This document shows, piece after piece, positions 17,601 to 26,077 of a stretch of DNA of 64,000 nucleotides. The notes beneath the pieces are model-generated. The model saw nothing but the letters and a program-made list of their open reading frames with translations, had not been told where the DNA came from and searched no databases. This DNA comes from Chryseobacterium luquanense. GTDB lineage: Bacteria; Bacteroidota; Bacteroidia; Flavobacteriales; Weeksellaceae. Location: positions 79,367 through 143,366 of the forward strand of contig NZ_JAOVZV010000022.1 of the NCBI RefSeq assembly GCF_026460945.1. The letters run 5' to 3'. Each line of letters opens with the position of its first letter. Positions within the stretch are counted from its first letter, which is position 1. Both the position numbers and the translations under genes were made by a program.

Positions 17601-18239
17601 TTAGTCTAGTTTCGGTCTTTTAATAATTGGAAGATCAGATAGCGAAGAACTTCCATTAAAGTGTGAAATATCAAGTGTATTCATATTTTTTTCGAGAGTA
17701 GACTGCCAATTCAAAATAGGTCTTCCTAATGAATTTTTCCACTCTGCTTCTTCCCATTTGTGAAATTTTTGAATCAATAAATCATCTAATTTTTCTGAAT
17801 AGTCTTTTAAAGTTCTTGCAAAATCCATAAACTGTTTTATGCTAGGATATTTGGAAGATAAATTCTCCCCGACAATTGTCGACTCTAGAAACTGATCTAA
17901 TTCTTTAATCGGGTCTTCCATAGTTTCAAGAGTCTTTGGTGCTACTTTGGGCAATTGATCTCCTTTTAGAATGAAACGATTCGGAAAACCACGATTTCTA
18001 TTGTAATCTAAAAGTCCTAAAAGTTTGAGTTTATTTTTCGCAGTAATAATCGTTTGTCTGGAAAGTCCAAGTTCTCTTGCCATTTGATAGTCTGATAACT
18101 CAATTTCCTTTTGCAGATCTTCACATTTGTAGAGGATAAAAGTAAAAACAGCTATGGTATTTGCACCAATTTTATTTTTTGAATTTAATTCAAAAATTTT
18201 TTCAAATAAGTTTGCGTAAAAAGTTTTATTATTTTTCAT
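17601..18239 (-). CDS. Winged-HTH protein of the mobile-element replication module
   Basis: Residues ~25-85 form a winged helix-turn-helix of the plasmid-replication/GntR-like style (ELSDYQMARELGLSRQTIITAKNKLKLLGLLDYNRNRGFPNRF). The rest is helical and not recognised. It overlaps the primase gene by 4 bp (ATGA), so it is translated with it. Proteins like this accompany primases in Bacteroidota integrated elements and may initiate or regulate element replication. It is the last gene of the leftward int-xis-VapE-primase run. Confidence 0.6.
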   Translation of the reverse strand: MKNNKTFYANLFEKIFELNSKNKIGANTIAVFTFILYKCEDLQKEIELSDYQMARELGLSRQTIITAKNKLKLLGLLDYNRNRGFPNRFILKGDQLPKVAPKTLETMEDPIKELDQFLESTIVGENLSSKYPSIKQFMDFARTLKDYSEKLDDLLIQKFHKWEEAEWKNSLGRPILNWQSTLEKNMNTLDISHFNGSSSLSDLPIIKRPKLD

Positions 18240-19117
18240 CGCTTAAATCTTGGTTTATATTGGTTTTCAATTTCATTGATTTGCTGATTAAGATATTCAT
18301 TCAAATCTTTAAATTTTGAATAAAAAGCCCTACAGTCTTTTGAATTTTGTATTTCATTATTAATGATTTCAACAGCACGATTTCCAGCTTCATCATTATC
18401 AAAATAAAGCTCCACCTTCTCATATTTTCCGAGTGAATTTTTAATATTATGAATCATCGAAACGGAATTCAAAATGAGATAATCAGAAGGTTCTTTTTCT
18501 AATTTATTTTCTAAATTTTTAAATGAAAGAAAATCGAAAAAACCTTCGAAAATCCTAACTGAATTTGAATTGTTTTTAATTGTTGAAATATCTTTTTTAC
18601 CTAAACAAATTTTGGAGTATTTATTGCGAATTTCGTAACCGCAAGAATCATTTTTAAAACCAATCCCGAAATAGTTCTTATCGTTCATTCGATAATGAAT
18701 TTCGTGTAAAAATTCGGTTTGCTTTTCAACTTTTCTTTCTTTTAAATATTCTAAAAGTGCAGGATGCTGAATTTCTTTTACATTAATTATCTCATAGTTC
18801 TTTGAAAGATTTTCCAGTTTACTACTGGAAATATTTTGCTGATGAAAAGAAGAGAAATTCTGATTTTCTGCCCAAAGTAAAACTTCACTTACTGATTCAT
18901 TCAAATATTTTTTCATAAAAGCGACATTGTTTCCGCCGATTCCTTCGGAGTGTAAATACCAATAGTTTAAATTTTTATTGATTTTAAAAGAGGCTTGGGA
19001 TTCGCTGGCAAAGGGGTTGAGATACCAAGCTTCTTTTTCATTTTGTTTCGTGGGAAGGTGTCCGAGAGAAAGGAGGACGTCTTCCAACGGGATTGTATTA
19101 AATTGCTTGCAGTTCAT
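18236..19117 (-). CDS. Toprim-domain DNA primase of an integrated element
   Basis: The N-terminal ~100 residues (IPLEDVLLSLGHLPTKQNEK, AWYLNPFASE, WYLHSEGIGGN) match the degenerate CHC2-like zinc-binding region of Bacteroidota mobile primases. The Toprim fold follows: VRIFEGFFDFLSF holds the catalytic Glu and LYFDNDEAGNRA holds the DxD-type acidic pair. At 293 residues it is a short primase lacking a helicase. It overlaps the next gene by 4 bp, and its upstream spacer is crowded with TACC/GGTA repeats that may be the element's origin. Role: RNA primer synthesis on the element. Confidence 0.75.
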   Translation of the reverse strand: MNCKQFNTIPLEDVLLSLGHLPTKQNEKEAWYLNPFASESQASFKINKNLNYWYLHSEGIGGNNVAFMKKYLNESVSEVLLWAENQNFSSFHQQNISSSKLENLSKNYEIINVKEIQHPALLEYLKERKVEKQTEFLHEIHYRMNDKNYFGIGFKNDSCGYEIRNKYSKICLGKKDISTIKNNSNSVRIFEGFFDFLSFKNLENKLEKEPSDYLILNSVSMIHNIKNSLGKYEKVELYFDNDEAGNRAVEIINNEIQNSKDCRAFYSKFKDLNEYLNQQINEIENQYKPRFKR

Positions 19118-19150
19118 TTGTATATTTTCTATGATTTTTGTTAAAAGACT

Positions 19151-19326
19151 TACCTAATTACCATAGTATTAATAATCAATTTATTATCTCAATTTTTCAC
19201 CTTACCTTAAAATACCTATTTACCATAATTTTATTTTAAAGGTAATTTCAGGTAGTTTTAAATAATAGGACATACCTTAATAACAAATTGGTTTTCTGAT
19301 ATTTAAAAGATTAAGGTAAGTAGGTA
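19151..19326. repeat. Cluster of TACC/GGTA repeats, candidate replication origin or operator region
   Basis: Within 176 AT-rich bases there are six TACC (19151, 19159, 19203, 19213, 19221, 19273) and four GGTA (19241, 19251, 19315, 19323). Most are in the longer context TACCT or AAGGTAA. By base composition about one would be expected. The cluster sits between a primase gene and a helicase gene, the usual place for an iteron-type origin in integrative elements. It could instead bind the HTH protein encoded in the same operon. Confidence 0.5.
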
Positions 19327-19347
19327 AATTATTATATAGTATTAAAA

Positions 19348-20580
19348 TTAATTTGTGATTTTTGACCGAATGAGGTAACCATAGATCTGTCTTTGCGGAT
19401 GTTTAACTCTGGGAAATTTGAAAGACGATAAAGCTCTTCCGATTTTCAAATGATTTAGGCGAATTCCGTGAGAATTAAGATCAATCATCACTTCTGTGGC
19501 TGTTTTAAATTCTTCCAGATTGTCAGATGCTTCATAGAATTTACTTACCATTTCCTGTTCTAAAGTCATTTGTGTGAATCGCTCATTACGTTTTTCGTTT
19601 TCGGAAATATCTGCTAAAGTGAGTTCAGGATTGTAATTTTCTCGTTTGTAAGCGTTGAAATAGGCTTGAGCCCAAACCTTATCAATATCAATTTCAGATG
19701 AATAATTGAAGTTGATTTTCTCGATTACTTCAAAAATAATCCAACGAACACTTCCGGATTCGTCTGTCAGAAAGTCTGTTTTGTTGGTAGAACCTACGAA
19801 ACTGCAAATTCTTTCCAGATATTCGGCTTTCCTTGCATAAGGCAATCTTTCGTTAATGTGCGTTTTTGAGATCATCGCTTTCAAAGAATTGATGTCAGCT
19901 TTTGCTAAAACCGAAAGTTCATCTAAATTGATAATCAAATTTTTGCACAATTTGATTCTGCTATCTTTATCCAAACCAATATCTTCCGAGAGGTAATTCG
20001 TTAGTTTTCTAGGAATAAAAAATCTTAAGAATGTTGACTTCCCACTATTCTGAATGGTATTTGCCAAAACCAAACAATGCTTATTGATTTTCTCTTTTTC
20101 TAAAGCACAAAAGACCGCTCTGGTAAACCATTTCTCAACGTGATACAAAAATTTTTTATCGTCGTTAGTCTTCACATAACTGCATAATTTTGCGATATGA
20201 TCTTCGCCATCCCAATCCTCCAAACTTTCAATATATTCTGAAATAGGATTATACTGTTCTATCAAATGGCTTCTGACCAAGATTTCCAACTTATTAATCG
20301 GTATATTAATTCCAGATTGAATGAGCTCTATATACAATGAGTTTAAATTTAGATCTGTCCATTTTTTATCTTGTATCAGTTTGATTTCAAACTCCAGAGA
20401 TATGGTATTGAATCTTAATGAATACTTCGAATTGAGATAATTTAGAGTGCGATCAAAAATGGTTTTGCCTTCTGTACCATTTTGATACAGAGTATTTTTC
20501 TCTTCCATAAAAACATCTGGGTATTGTGGAAACAGAAACAAATAATTATTATATTTGTACTTTACTTCCAAGTAAAACAA
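19348..20580 (-). CDS. VapE-like helicase/ATPase of an integrated element
   Basis: The core carries VLANTIQNSGKSTFLRFF (Walker A), LIINLDELSVL (Walker B-like), then LPYARKAEYLERICSFVGSTNKTDFLTDESGSVRW. The STN-K-(D)FL-D sensor and conserved RW are typical of the virulence-associated E / primase-C helicases found in satellites and plasmids. Length 410 residues. It would unwind the element's DNA with the primase encoded downstream. Gene order xis - VapE - primase next to an integrase resembles phage satellites or mobilisable islands. The first ~20 residues read poorly, so the true start could be the internal Met near residue 25. Confidence 0.75.
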   Translation of the reverse strand: MFYLEVKYKYNNYLFLFPQYPDVFMEEKNTLYQNGTEGKTIFDRTLNYLNSKYSLRFNTISLEFEIKLIQDKKWTDLNLNSLYIELIQSGINIPINKLEILVRSHLIEQYNPISEYIESLEDWDGEDHIAKLCSYVKTNDDKKFLYHVEKWFTRAVFCALEKEKINKHCLVLANTIQNSGKSTFLRFFIPRKLTNYLSEDIGLDKDSRIKLCKNLIINLDELSVLAKADINSLKAMISKTHINERLPYARKAEYLERICSFVGSTNKTDFLTDESGSVRWIIFEVIEKINFNYSSEIDIDKVWAQAYFNAYKRENYNPELTLADISENEKRNERFTQMTLEQEMVSKFYEASDNLEEFKTATEVMIDLNSHGIRLNHLKIGRALSSFKFPRVKHPQRQIYGYLIRSKITN

Positions 20581-20614
20581 AGATTTTAAGCCTAACTACT
20601 GCTTTAGTTAGGCT

Positions 20615-20899
20615 TTATTTTTTTCGTAAAGAAAATTCAATCGCTTCTTGTTGAATTTCATCATTTGATTTATGGCTGTTCTTTAACAACCATTCGTCAA
20701 TTTTTTTGCGTTCAAAAAATAGAACTTTCCCGTTAGGTTTAGAGAAAGGGATGCTGTGCGAATGAACTAATTTGTATATGTAGGATTTCTTGAATCCCGT
20801 ATAATCTGAAAGTTCTTCGACGTTCAGAATTTCCTTTAAACCGAAAATATGTTTTTCAATTCGGTTGAGTTTGTGCAGAATGATTTCGTTATTTTCCAT
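20615..20899 (-). CDS. Excisionase/AlpA-like HTH_17 protein (94 aa)
   Basis: A small MerR-like helix-turn-helix (LNVEELSDYTGFKKSYIYKLVHSHSIPFSKP, then KVLFFERKKIDEWL) is the standard HTH_17 excisionase fold used with tyrosine integrases in Bacteroidota. It lies between the VapE-like gene and the integrase. Two copies of a 21-bp direct repeat lie just upstream of it (20981-21042) and may be its binding sites. Expected role: directionality factor for excision, or activator of the replication genes. Confidence 0.75.
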   Translation of the reverse strand: MENNEIILHKLNRIEKHIFGLKEILNVEELSDYTGFKKSYIYKLVHSHSIPFSKPNGKVLFFERKKIDEWLLKNSHKSNDEIQQEAIEFSLRKK

Positions 20900-20980
20900 T
20901 GCTTTCGTTTAACAAATTTAATGAAGCAAAAGTCATCATAGAAAACCATAAAAACAATAGAGTCAAACACTTAAAGGCGA

Positions 20981-21042
20981 AATAAGAATGATATGGATTA
21001 ATCTGGAATGTGTAAAGTCTAAATAAGAATAATCTGGATTAA
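20981..21042. repeat. Two 21-bp direct repeats between xis-like gene and integrase
   Basis: Copies at 20981-21001 and 21022-21042 share AATAAGAAT.AT.TGGATTAA (19 of 21 positions), with starts 41 bp apart, about four helical turns. Position next to an excisionase-like gene and an integrase suggests Xis or integrase arm-type binding sites. Confidence 0.6.
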
Positions 21043-21098
21043 AATAGATTCAGTAAAATTTTACTAACTAAAATATTACTCTACCTAAAAATATATTT

Positions 21099-22238
21099 TT
21101 ACAGTTCTATATTTAGTTCCGGGATAATCTCAGCGGCTTCTTTCATTTTACTATCCACAATTTTTGCATAGATCTGTGTCGTTCTCAATTCTCGATGTCC
21201 CAATCTTTTGGAAACTGTGTAAATATCTGCACCATTTTCCAAGAGTAAGACAGCATTCGTATGTCGAGCTGAATGAAAAGTAATATGTTTAGGAACCGCA
21301 GCGCGATTGCACCAACGGACTATTTCAGTATTGTAGGTCATTCCATATCTCAAACCTTTGAAAACTTTCTCTAGTGGATCTTGTCTTTCTCCTAACAAGT
21401 CTCTGGCTTGTTTTGATATATATAGATATTCTACGCCATCAGTTTTTTCTTGTCGGAAATTAACTCTTGAAATATCACCTTCATCACGAACTTCTTTCCA
21501 AATTAAAGAACTGATATCTGACCAACGTAATCCGGACAAGCAAGAAAAAAGAAAAGCTTTCTTTAATACCGGATACTTACATTCTGCTTTGGCTAAACGT
21601 TGCAACTTGTCAAAAATCAGATATTCTCTCTGGCTTTCAGCCTGTTCAAATGATTTTACCTTTGAAGCATAATTTACTGTCAAATATCCGTTATCAAAAG
21701 CACTTCGAAGTGCAGCTTTAAATTTGTTGAAATATGAATATTTGGAATTTTGAGAAAGTGGAATTTCACTTTTAGTTAGAGCATCTTTTTCAAAATATCG
21801 GTGAACTTTTTTGACGAATCTCTCGTCAATTTCATCGAAAGTCATGTTCTTTGAAACGATCTTTTTTAAATGTTGTAAAGTAGAATACCAGTTGCCATAA
21901 TTATTAGAAGAATCTTGCAGTCGTTTTTCATCTGTCAACTCTTCAAAATATGTCAAAAAAGTTCTTTTACTTTTCACCGTATCTTTTAAGTCGTAACGTC
22001 CTTGGACATATTCAGCTTTTTTGATCGCCAAAATACTTTCGGCAAGAGCCATAGCTTCTTTATTTTCTTTTTTTTCTTTAGGTGTTTTAGGTTCAGGATG
22101 TAAATAAATTTTCAGGTACTCAAAATCCCGCAGATGAATTCTTTTTCCTTGTACATTAGTAGAAGAACCTTTGTAATACTCAATGAAAAGACTAATCCTT
22201 CCATCAGCTAAATTTTTCTGTTTTAAAGTGATATTCAT
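21099..22238 (-). CDS. Tyrosine recombinase/integrase
   Basis: The C-terminal catalytic domain shows SGLRWSDISSLIW (first Arg), HSARH (HxxR), LGHRELRTTQIY (His and nucleophile Tyr), all in order. The N-terminal part is a SAM-like core-binding domain with a Bacteroidota arm-binding region (ITLKQKNLADGRISLFIEY). I chose the ATG at 22238. An upstream in-frame ATG at 22268 would translate through the GGTGTACA palindrome, which is better read as a regulatory or recombination site. The gene ends the accessory island and lies 170 bp from the 3' end of mnmE, so it most likely integrated the island there. Confidence 0.9.
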   Translation of the reverse strand: MNITLKQKNLADGRISLFIEYYKGSSTNVQGKRIHLRDFEYLKIYLHPEPKTPKEKKENKEAMALAESILAIKKAEYVQGRYDLKDTVKSKRTFLTYFEELTDEKRLQDSSNNYGNWYSTLQHLKKIVSKNMTFDEIDERFVKKVHRYFEKDALTKSEIPLSQNSKYSYFNKFKAALRSAFDNGYLTVNYASKVKSFEQAESQREYLIFDKLQRLAKAECKYPVLKKAFLFSCLSGLRWSDISSLIWKEVRDEGDISRVNFRQEKTDGVEYLYISKQARDLLGERQDPLEKVFKGLRYGMTYNTEIVRWCNRAAVPKHITFHSARHTNAVLLLENGADIYTVSKRLGHRELRTTQIYAKIVDSKMKEAAEIIPELNIEL

Positions 22239-22251
22239 ACATTCTATTTGA

Positions 22252-22312
22252 GGTGTACATTTGTACACCTTGGGGCTTGTTTTTGCAGCTCAAGGTGTAC
22301 AACAGGTGTACA
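22252..22312. repeat. GGTGTACA repeat set between integrase and mnmE
   Basis: GGTGTACA occurs at 22252-22259, inverted at 22262-22269, and again at 22294-22301 and 22305-22312, the last two 11 bp apart. The first pair forms a palindrome with a 2-bp centre. Such phased octamers upstream of an integrase fit integrase-binding sites at an attachment locus or an autoregulatory operator. Confidence 0.6.
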
Positions 22313-22407
22313 AATATAAAAATAAACTCTAAAAAGAGAAAATAAAATTTTTATAAATGACTGATAATCAACTAAAAGAAAGAAAAAGAAATCGAAGAAA
22401 AGCTAAT

Positions 22408-23793
22408 TTATTTCCCGATACAGAATTTCGAGAAAATATTCCCCAAAACCTCGTCATTGGTAACTTCGCCTGAAATTTCTCCAAGATATTCCAAAGCATT
22501 TCTAAGTTCGTAAGCTAAGAGCTCTGTTGAAATCTGAAAATTAATGGCTTCTTTCACTTTATCAACGGCATCTAAAGATTTTTGTAAAGCTTCAAAATGA
22601 CGTTGATTGGTGATAATTACGTTGTTTTCAGAAGTTTTTAACTGTTCAACATATGAAGATAATTCATTTTTCAAATCTTGAATGTTCTGATTTTCAACAG
22701 CTGAAATTTTTATAAAATCAAATTCTTGAGAAATTTCGTCTATGAAAATTTGTTCTACATTTTCATAGTGATTCGGGATTACTTCGTCAATTTTTGTGGC
22801 GCAAATAATCAGTTTTAAATCATCCCTCAATAAAGATTTTATCATTTCGATGTCATCTGTAAAATCCGTTGTTGCAACATCAGCTAAATAGACCAAAATA
22901 TCAGCATTTTCTACTTTTTCCTTGGCCTTTTTTACTCCTATTGCCTCAATTTCATCGATTGTTTCACGCAATCCGGCGGTGTCGATCAGACGAAAAGCAT
23001 GCCCTTTAATATGCAGAACTTCCTCAATGGTATCTCTCGTTGTTCCTGCAATACTGCTTACAATAGCTCTTTCTTCTTTAAGTAAAGCGTTCAGAAGGGT
23101 AGATTTTCCAGCATTTGGCTTTCCGATAATGGCAACCGCAGTTCCGTTTTTGATGGCATTTCCGTATTGGAAACTTTCAATTAATGAATTTAATTTTAAT
23201 TCAATTTTATCTAAAAGTTGATTTAAAGCAGAACGATCTACAAATTCTACGTCTTCTTCTGCAAAATCAAGTTCCAGTTCAATTAATGATACAAAATTCA
23301 GCAAATCGGTTCTTAAAAACGAAATTTCATTTGTAATTCCGCCTTTAAGCTGGTTAATTGCCACTTTTCTTGAAGCTTCATTTTCGGAAGCAATCACATC
23401 AGCAATCGCTTCAGCCTGAGAAAGGTCAATTCTTCCATTGATAAAAGCACGAAGCGTAAATTCTCCTGCTTTTGCCATTCTCGCTCCGTTTTTCATCAGA
23501 GTTTCCAAAATACGTTTACCGATATGTGGCGAACCGTGAAAAGTAATTTCCACAGAATTTTCTGTTGTAAAAGTTCTTGGCGCCAAAAAAATAGAAAGCA
23601 TTACTTCATCAATCGCCTCATCTTCATCCATAAAATAACCGTAATGAATGGTGTGAGACTTCTGTTTTTCAAGTTTTTTTGAAGGAAAACATTTCTGTAC
23701 AACAGATAATGCCTCATTTCCTGAAACTCTGATAATTCCTAAAGCTCCTATTCCGTTGGCGGTTGCAAGCGCGCAAATGGTATCGTTATTCAT
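22408..23793 (-). CDS. mnmE: tRNA-5-carboxymethylaminomethyl-2-thiouridine GTPase MnmE
   Basis: MnmE, with MnmG, modifies the wobble uridine of certain tRNAs in the cytoplasm. Visible are the N-terminal formyl-THF-binding domain (TICALATANGIGALGIIRVSG), the G1 motif GKPNAGKST, DTAGLRET (G3), TKID (G4) and the invariant C-terminal FCIGK. Length 461 matches the family. The C-terminus is intact although the accessory island adjoins its 3' end, a known integration hotspot (trmE/thdF) for genomic islands. Its start is supported by the conserved N-terminal sequence. Confidence 0.97.
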   Translation of the reverse strand: MNNDTICALATANGIGALGIIRVSGNEALSVVQKCFPSKKLEKQKSHTIHYGYFMDEDEAIDEVMLSIFLAPRTFTTENSVEITFHGSPHIGKRILETLMKNGARMAKAGEFTLRAFINGRIDLSQAEAIADVIASENEASRKVAINQLKGGITNEISFLRTDLLNFVSLIELELDFAEEDVEFVDRSALNQLLDKIELKLNSLIESFQYGNAIKNGTAVAIIGKPNAGKSTLLNALLKEERAIVSSIAGTTRDTIEEVLHIKGHAFRLIDTAGLRETIDEIEAIGVKKAKEKVENADILVYLADVATTDFTDDIEMIKSLLRDDLKLIICATKIDEVIPNHYENVEQIFIDEISQEFDFIKISAVENQNIQDLKNELSSYVEQLKTSENNVIITNQRHFEALQKSLDAVDKVKEAINFQISTELLAYELRNALEYLGEISGEVTNDEVLGNIFSKFCIGK

Positions 23794-24071
23794 GCTGCAA
23801 AATTACGGAAATTTATATGGCAAAACATCCAAAATTTTATGTTCAAAATTCAGTTATTCAAATCCTCTAAGATTCTCAAACGCTCAAACTCTTCCATCCT
23901 CAAACTTCTTTTTTTGGAGCAGGGCTAAAAAGTTCTCTGTAATTCAAAATTTCTCTGTATAATGAAAAACTGTTATCTTTTTTGTAGATTTAAATAAGGC
24001 AAACACAATTCAGATTATGGATTGTATTTTGACTTAAAACTTTAAAACAAAATTTCATAAAATAGATTTAC

Positions 24072-24746
24072 ATGGGTATCGTTGCATTAGTTTTAATCGT
24101 TATCATCATTTTAATATTCTTTATCTTGAAAATTCCCAAACTTAACGTTGCAAAGAAAATACTTATTGTAATTTCGGTTTTACTGTTATGTATAACCACT
24201 TTAGCGGTCATTTTTATAACAGGTTTTGATCGTGGAAGGATGCCCAAGAGGGAAGAAGTTGAAGAAGGTCAGAAAAATTTTGATACAATAAAAAAATCAG
24301 ATAGTACAATTACTAAGGTTTATGAAAATCTTCCAAAAGATAATTCAGAACAAATCAAAGCACTGTTATTCAATATTGAGGGAAACTATGAATTTAAAAA
24401 AGAAGAAACGACCTGCAAAATGAATCTGACTTTATATTACCAAAAAAATCAGTTGAAGTATAAGTTGAAAACCAATACCCGAGAATTTTCAGATAATGCT
24501 GAAATTGAATTAAATGAGAAAAAAGACGGGTATTATATTACATTCAAAAATATTGAATGGAGCGAATATTTGGGCGGACTCGACAATGAGGGAGAACCAA
24601 TAGATAAAAATTTATCAATACCTGAAAACGTTTCTGGTACATTGTATAAAAATGAAATTATCATTCAGAATTATGGCAACTCAATGAATTATTACGTGGT
24701 TTTTGATGATTGTGGAGAAAAGTACATTGAATTGATTAAAAAATAA
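24072..24746 (+). CDS. Membrane-anchored protein of unknown function (224 aa)
   Basis: Two hydrophobic helices at the N-terminus (residues 3-21 and 29-51) are followed by a soluble domain of about 150 residues, with beta-rich text (CKMNLTLYYQKNQLKYKLKT; GYYITFKNIEWSEYLGG), probably on the periplasmic side. I recognise no family. It is 13 bp upstream of another membrane protein (24760-25779), so the two are likely cotranscribed. Confidence 0.7.
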   Translation: MGIVALVLIVIIILIFFILKIPKLNVAKKILIVISVLLLCITTLAVIFITGFDRGRMPKREEVEEGQKNFDTIKKSDSTITKVYENLPKDNSEQIKALLFNIEGNYEFKKEETTCKMNLTLYYQKNQLKYKLKTNTREFSDNAEIELNEKKDGYYITFKNIEWSEYLGGLDNEGEPIDKNLSIPENVSGTLYKNEIIIQNYGNSMNYYVVFDDCGEKYIELIKK

Positions 24747-24759
24747 AGCATTTAAGACG

Positions 24760-25779
24760 ATGAAAAAATTATTCTTTTTCCTTCTTTTTCCGTTGTTAAT
24801 GTTTGGAAACATGGCAAAACCTTGGATGGATGGTTCTCAACATTCTGTCTTATACGGTGTAGGAAATGCTTCAGTGAAAAGTGAAATTATCAATATTCGT
24901 TTGGTAAAAGAACCCGTTGATGAAATCTATTTTGCTAAATATTCTATAAAATATCGAATCTATTCACCTCAAAAACAAAAGCTTCCTTTATTATTCATAG
25001 CGATTAATCTTAATGATGAAAGAGAGGTAAAAGTTAATGGTGTTTCAAAAAATACAGAGCTTTTAAATATCGAAAAAAAGAAATATTCATTTATCCAAAA
25101 AGACGAATCAGGATTTTTTGTTAAATATGATCAGTCTGATAAAGTACCGGTAAATCCGAATGATCTGCTTTATTTTTCTGCAGATTTAGTAGAAGGTGAA
25201 AATATCATTGAGGTAACATACAACGCAGATTTAGAATATAACACTTACGGTTTTATCAAGAATTATAAATTGGAATATTCCCTTTATCCATCAAAATTCT
25301 GGAAGTCTTTTGGGCCGATTGAAGTTAATCTGATTTTAGATGATGGAATTGAATTTAAAGATTCAAATCTCGGCTCCGGAAAAAAAGAAAGGAAGATTTA
25401 TCAATGGAAAATTTCACCTCAAAATCATGAAAATATTGTAATCACAGTTTCTGAGAACACCTCTTTTATCTCCAAAATACTCTTATTTTTAGATCCTTTC
25501 GGAATTGCTTTGATTACTTTTGTTGGAATGTTTCTTATCCATTTAAAATTAATAAAAAGAAGTTCTAAAAAATACATTTTAGTTCTAGGGATTGTATTGG
25601 TTCCGATACTTTTTTATGTTATTTATTTTCTGTCTTTTGATCTCATCGATCTTAGTTTAGGAAAGAAAAATACTAAACACGGATATGTATTTTTATATGT
25701 AGTAACTTATCCATTATTACTTTTGATTTATTGGATATTGATGTGGTTGATTTATAAAAGAACAAAACGGAGTAAATAA
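24760..25779 (+). CDS. Membrane protein of unknown function with large exported domain (339 aa)
   Basis: An N-terminal signal-like helix (LFFFLLFPLLMFGN) leads to a beta-rich exported domain (residues ~20-235). Three C-terminal transmembrane helices follow (~245-265, 275-297, 308-330) and a short basic tail. The layout resembles DUF4424-like or other surface-sensing membrane proteins, but I cannot name the family. It is second in a two-gene unit and is followed by a hairpin terminator at 25796-25824. Confidence 0.7.
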   Translation: MKKLFFFLLFPLLMFGNMAKPWMDGSQHSVLYGVGNASVKSEIINIRLVKEPVDEIYFAKYSIKYRIYSPQKQKLPLLFIAINLNDEREVKVNGVSKNTELLNIEKKKYSFIQKDESGFFVKYDQSDKVPVNPNDLLYFSADLVEGENIIEVTYNADLEYNTYGFIKNYKLEYSLYPSKFWKSFGPIEVNLILDDGIEFKDSNLGSGKKERKIYQWKISPQNHENIVITVSENTSFISKILLFLDPFGIALITFVGMFLIHLKLIKRSSKKYILVLGIVLVPILFYVIYFLSFDLIDLSLGKKNTKHGYVFLYVVTYPLLLLIYWILMWLIYKRTKRSK

Positions 25780-25795
25780 TTCAGCTTTAATTAAA

Positions 25796-25824
25796 AAATC
25801 ACCTCATAAGCTGAGATGATTTTC
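25796..25824 (+). terminator. Hairpin terminator after the two membrane-protein genes
   Basis: AAAATCAcCTCA and TGAGaTGATTTT pair around a 5-nt loop and end in a T stretch, 17 bp after the stop codon. Confidence 0.6.
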
Positions 25825-25896
25825 AAAAGAAATAAACTTTCTTATATATATAAAGTGGTCGGTTTGTAAGTACAAAAGTAGGGGAGAAGAGTGTGA

Positions 25897-25988
25897 TTAT
25901 TTTCAGGATTTACCCTGAAAATAAAACCGTGAAAATACGGTTGCAAGATAAAAAATTGTCCTGCAAAATTTATTGCAGGACAATTTTT
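25897..25988. terminator. Tandem perfect hairpins, likely bidirectional terminator
   Basis: TTATTTTCAGG/CCTGAAAATAA (25897-25924) and a 16-bp perfect repeat AAAAATTGTCCTGCAA with its complement (25951-25988) lie between convergent genes. The second has A and T tracts on both sides and can end transcripts from either strand. Confidence 0.7.
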
Positions 25989-26077
25989 ATCTTTAAAATG
26001 ATTACAAATCGAATCTTAATAATCTAGACTTTTTAACTGAGTCTTAATGGTTTAAATTAAAATGCACAATTGTTATT

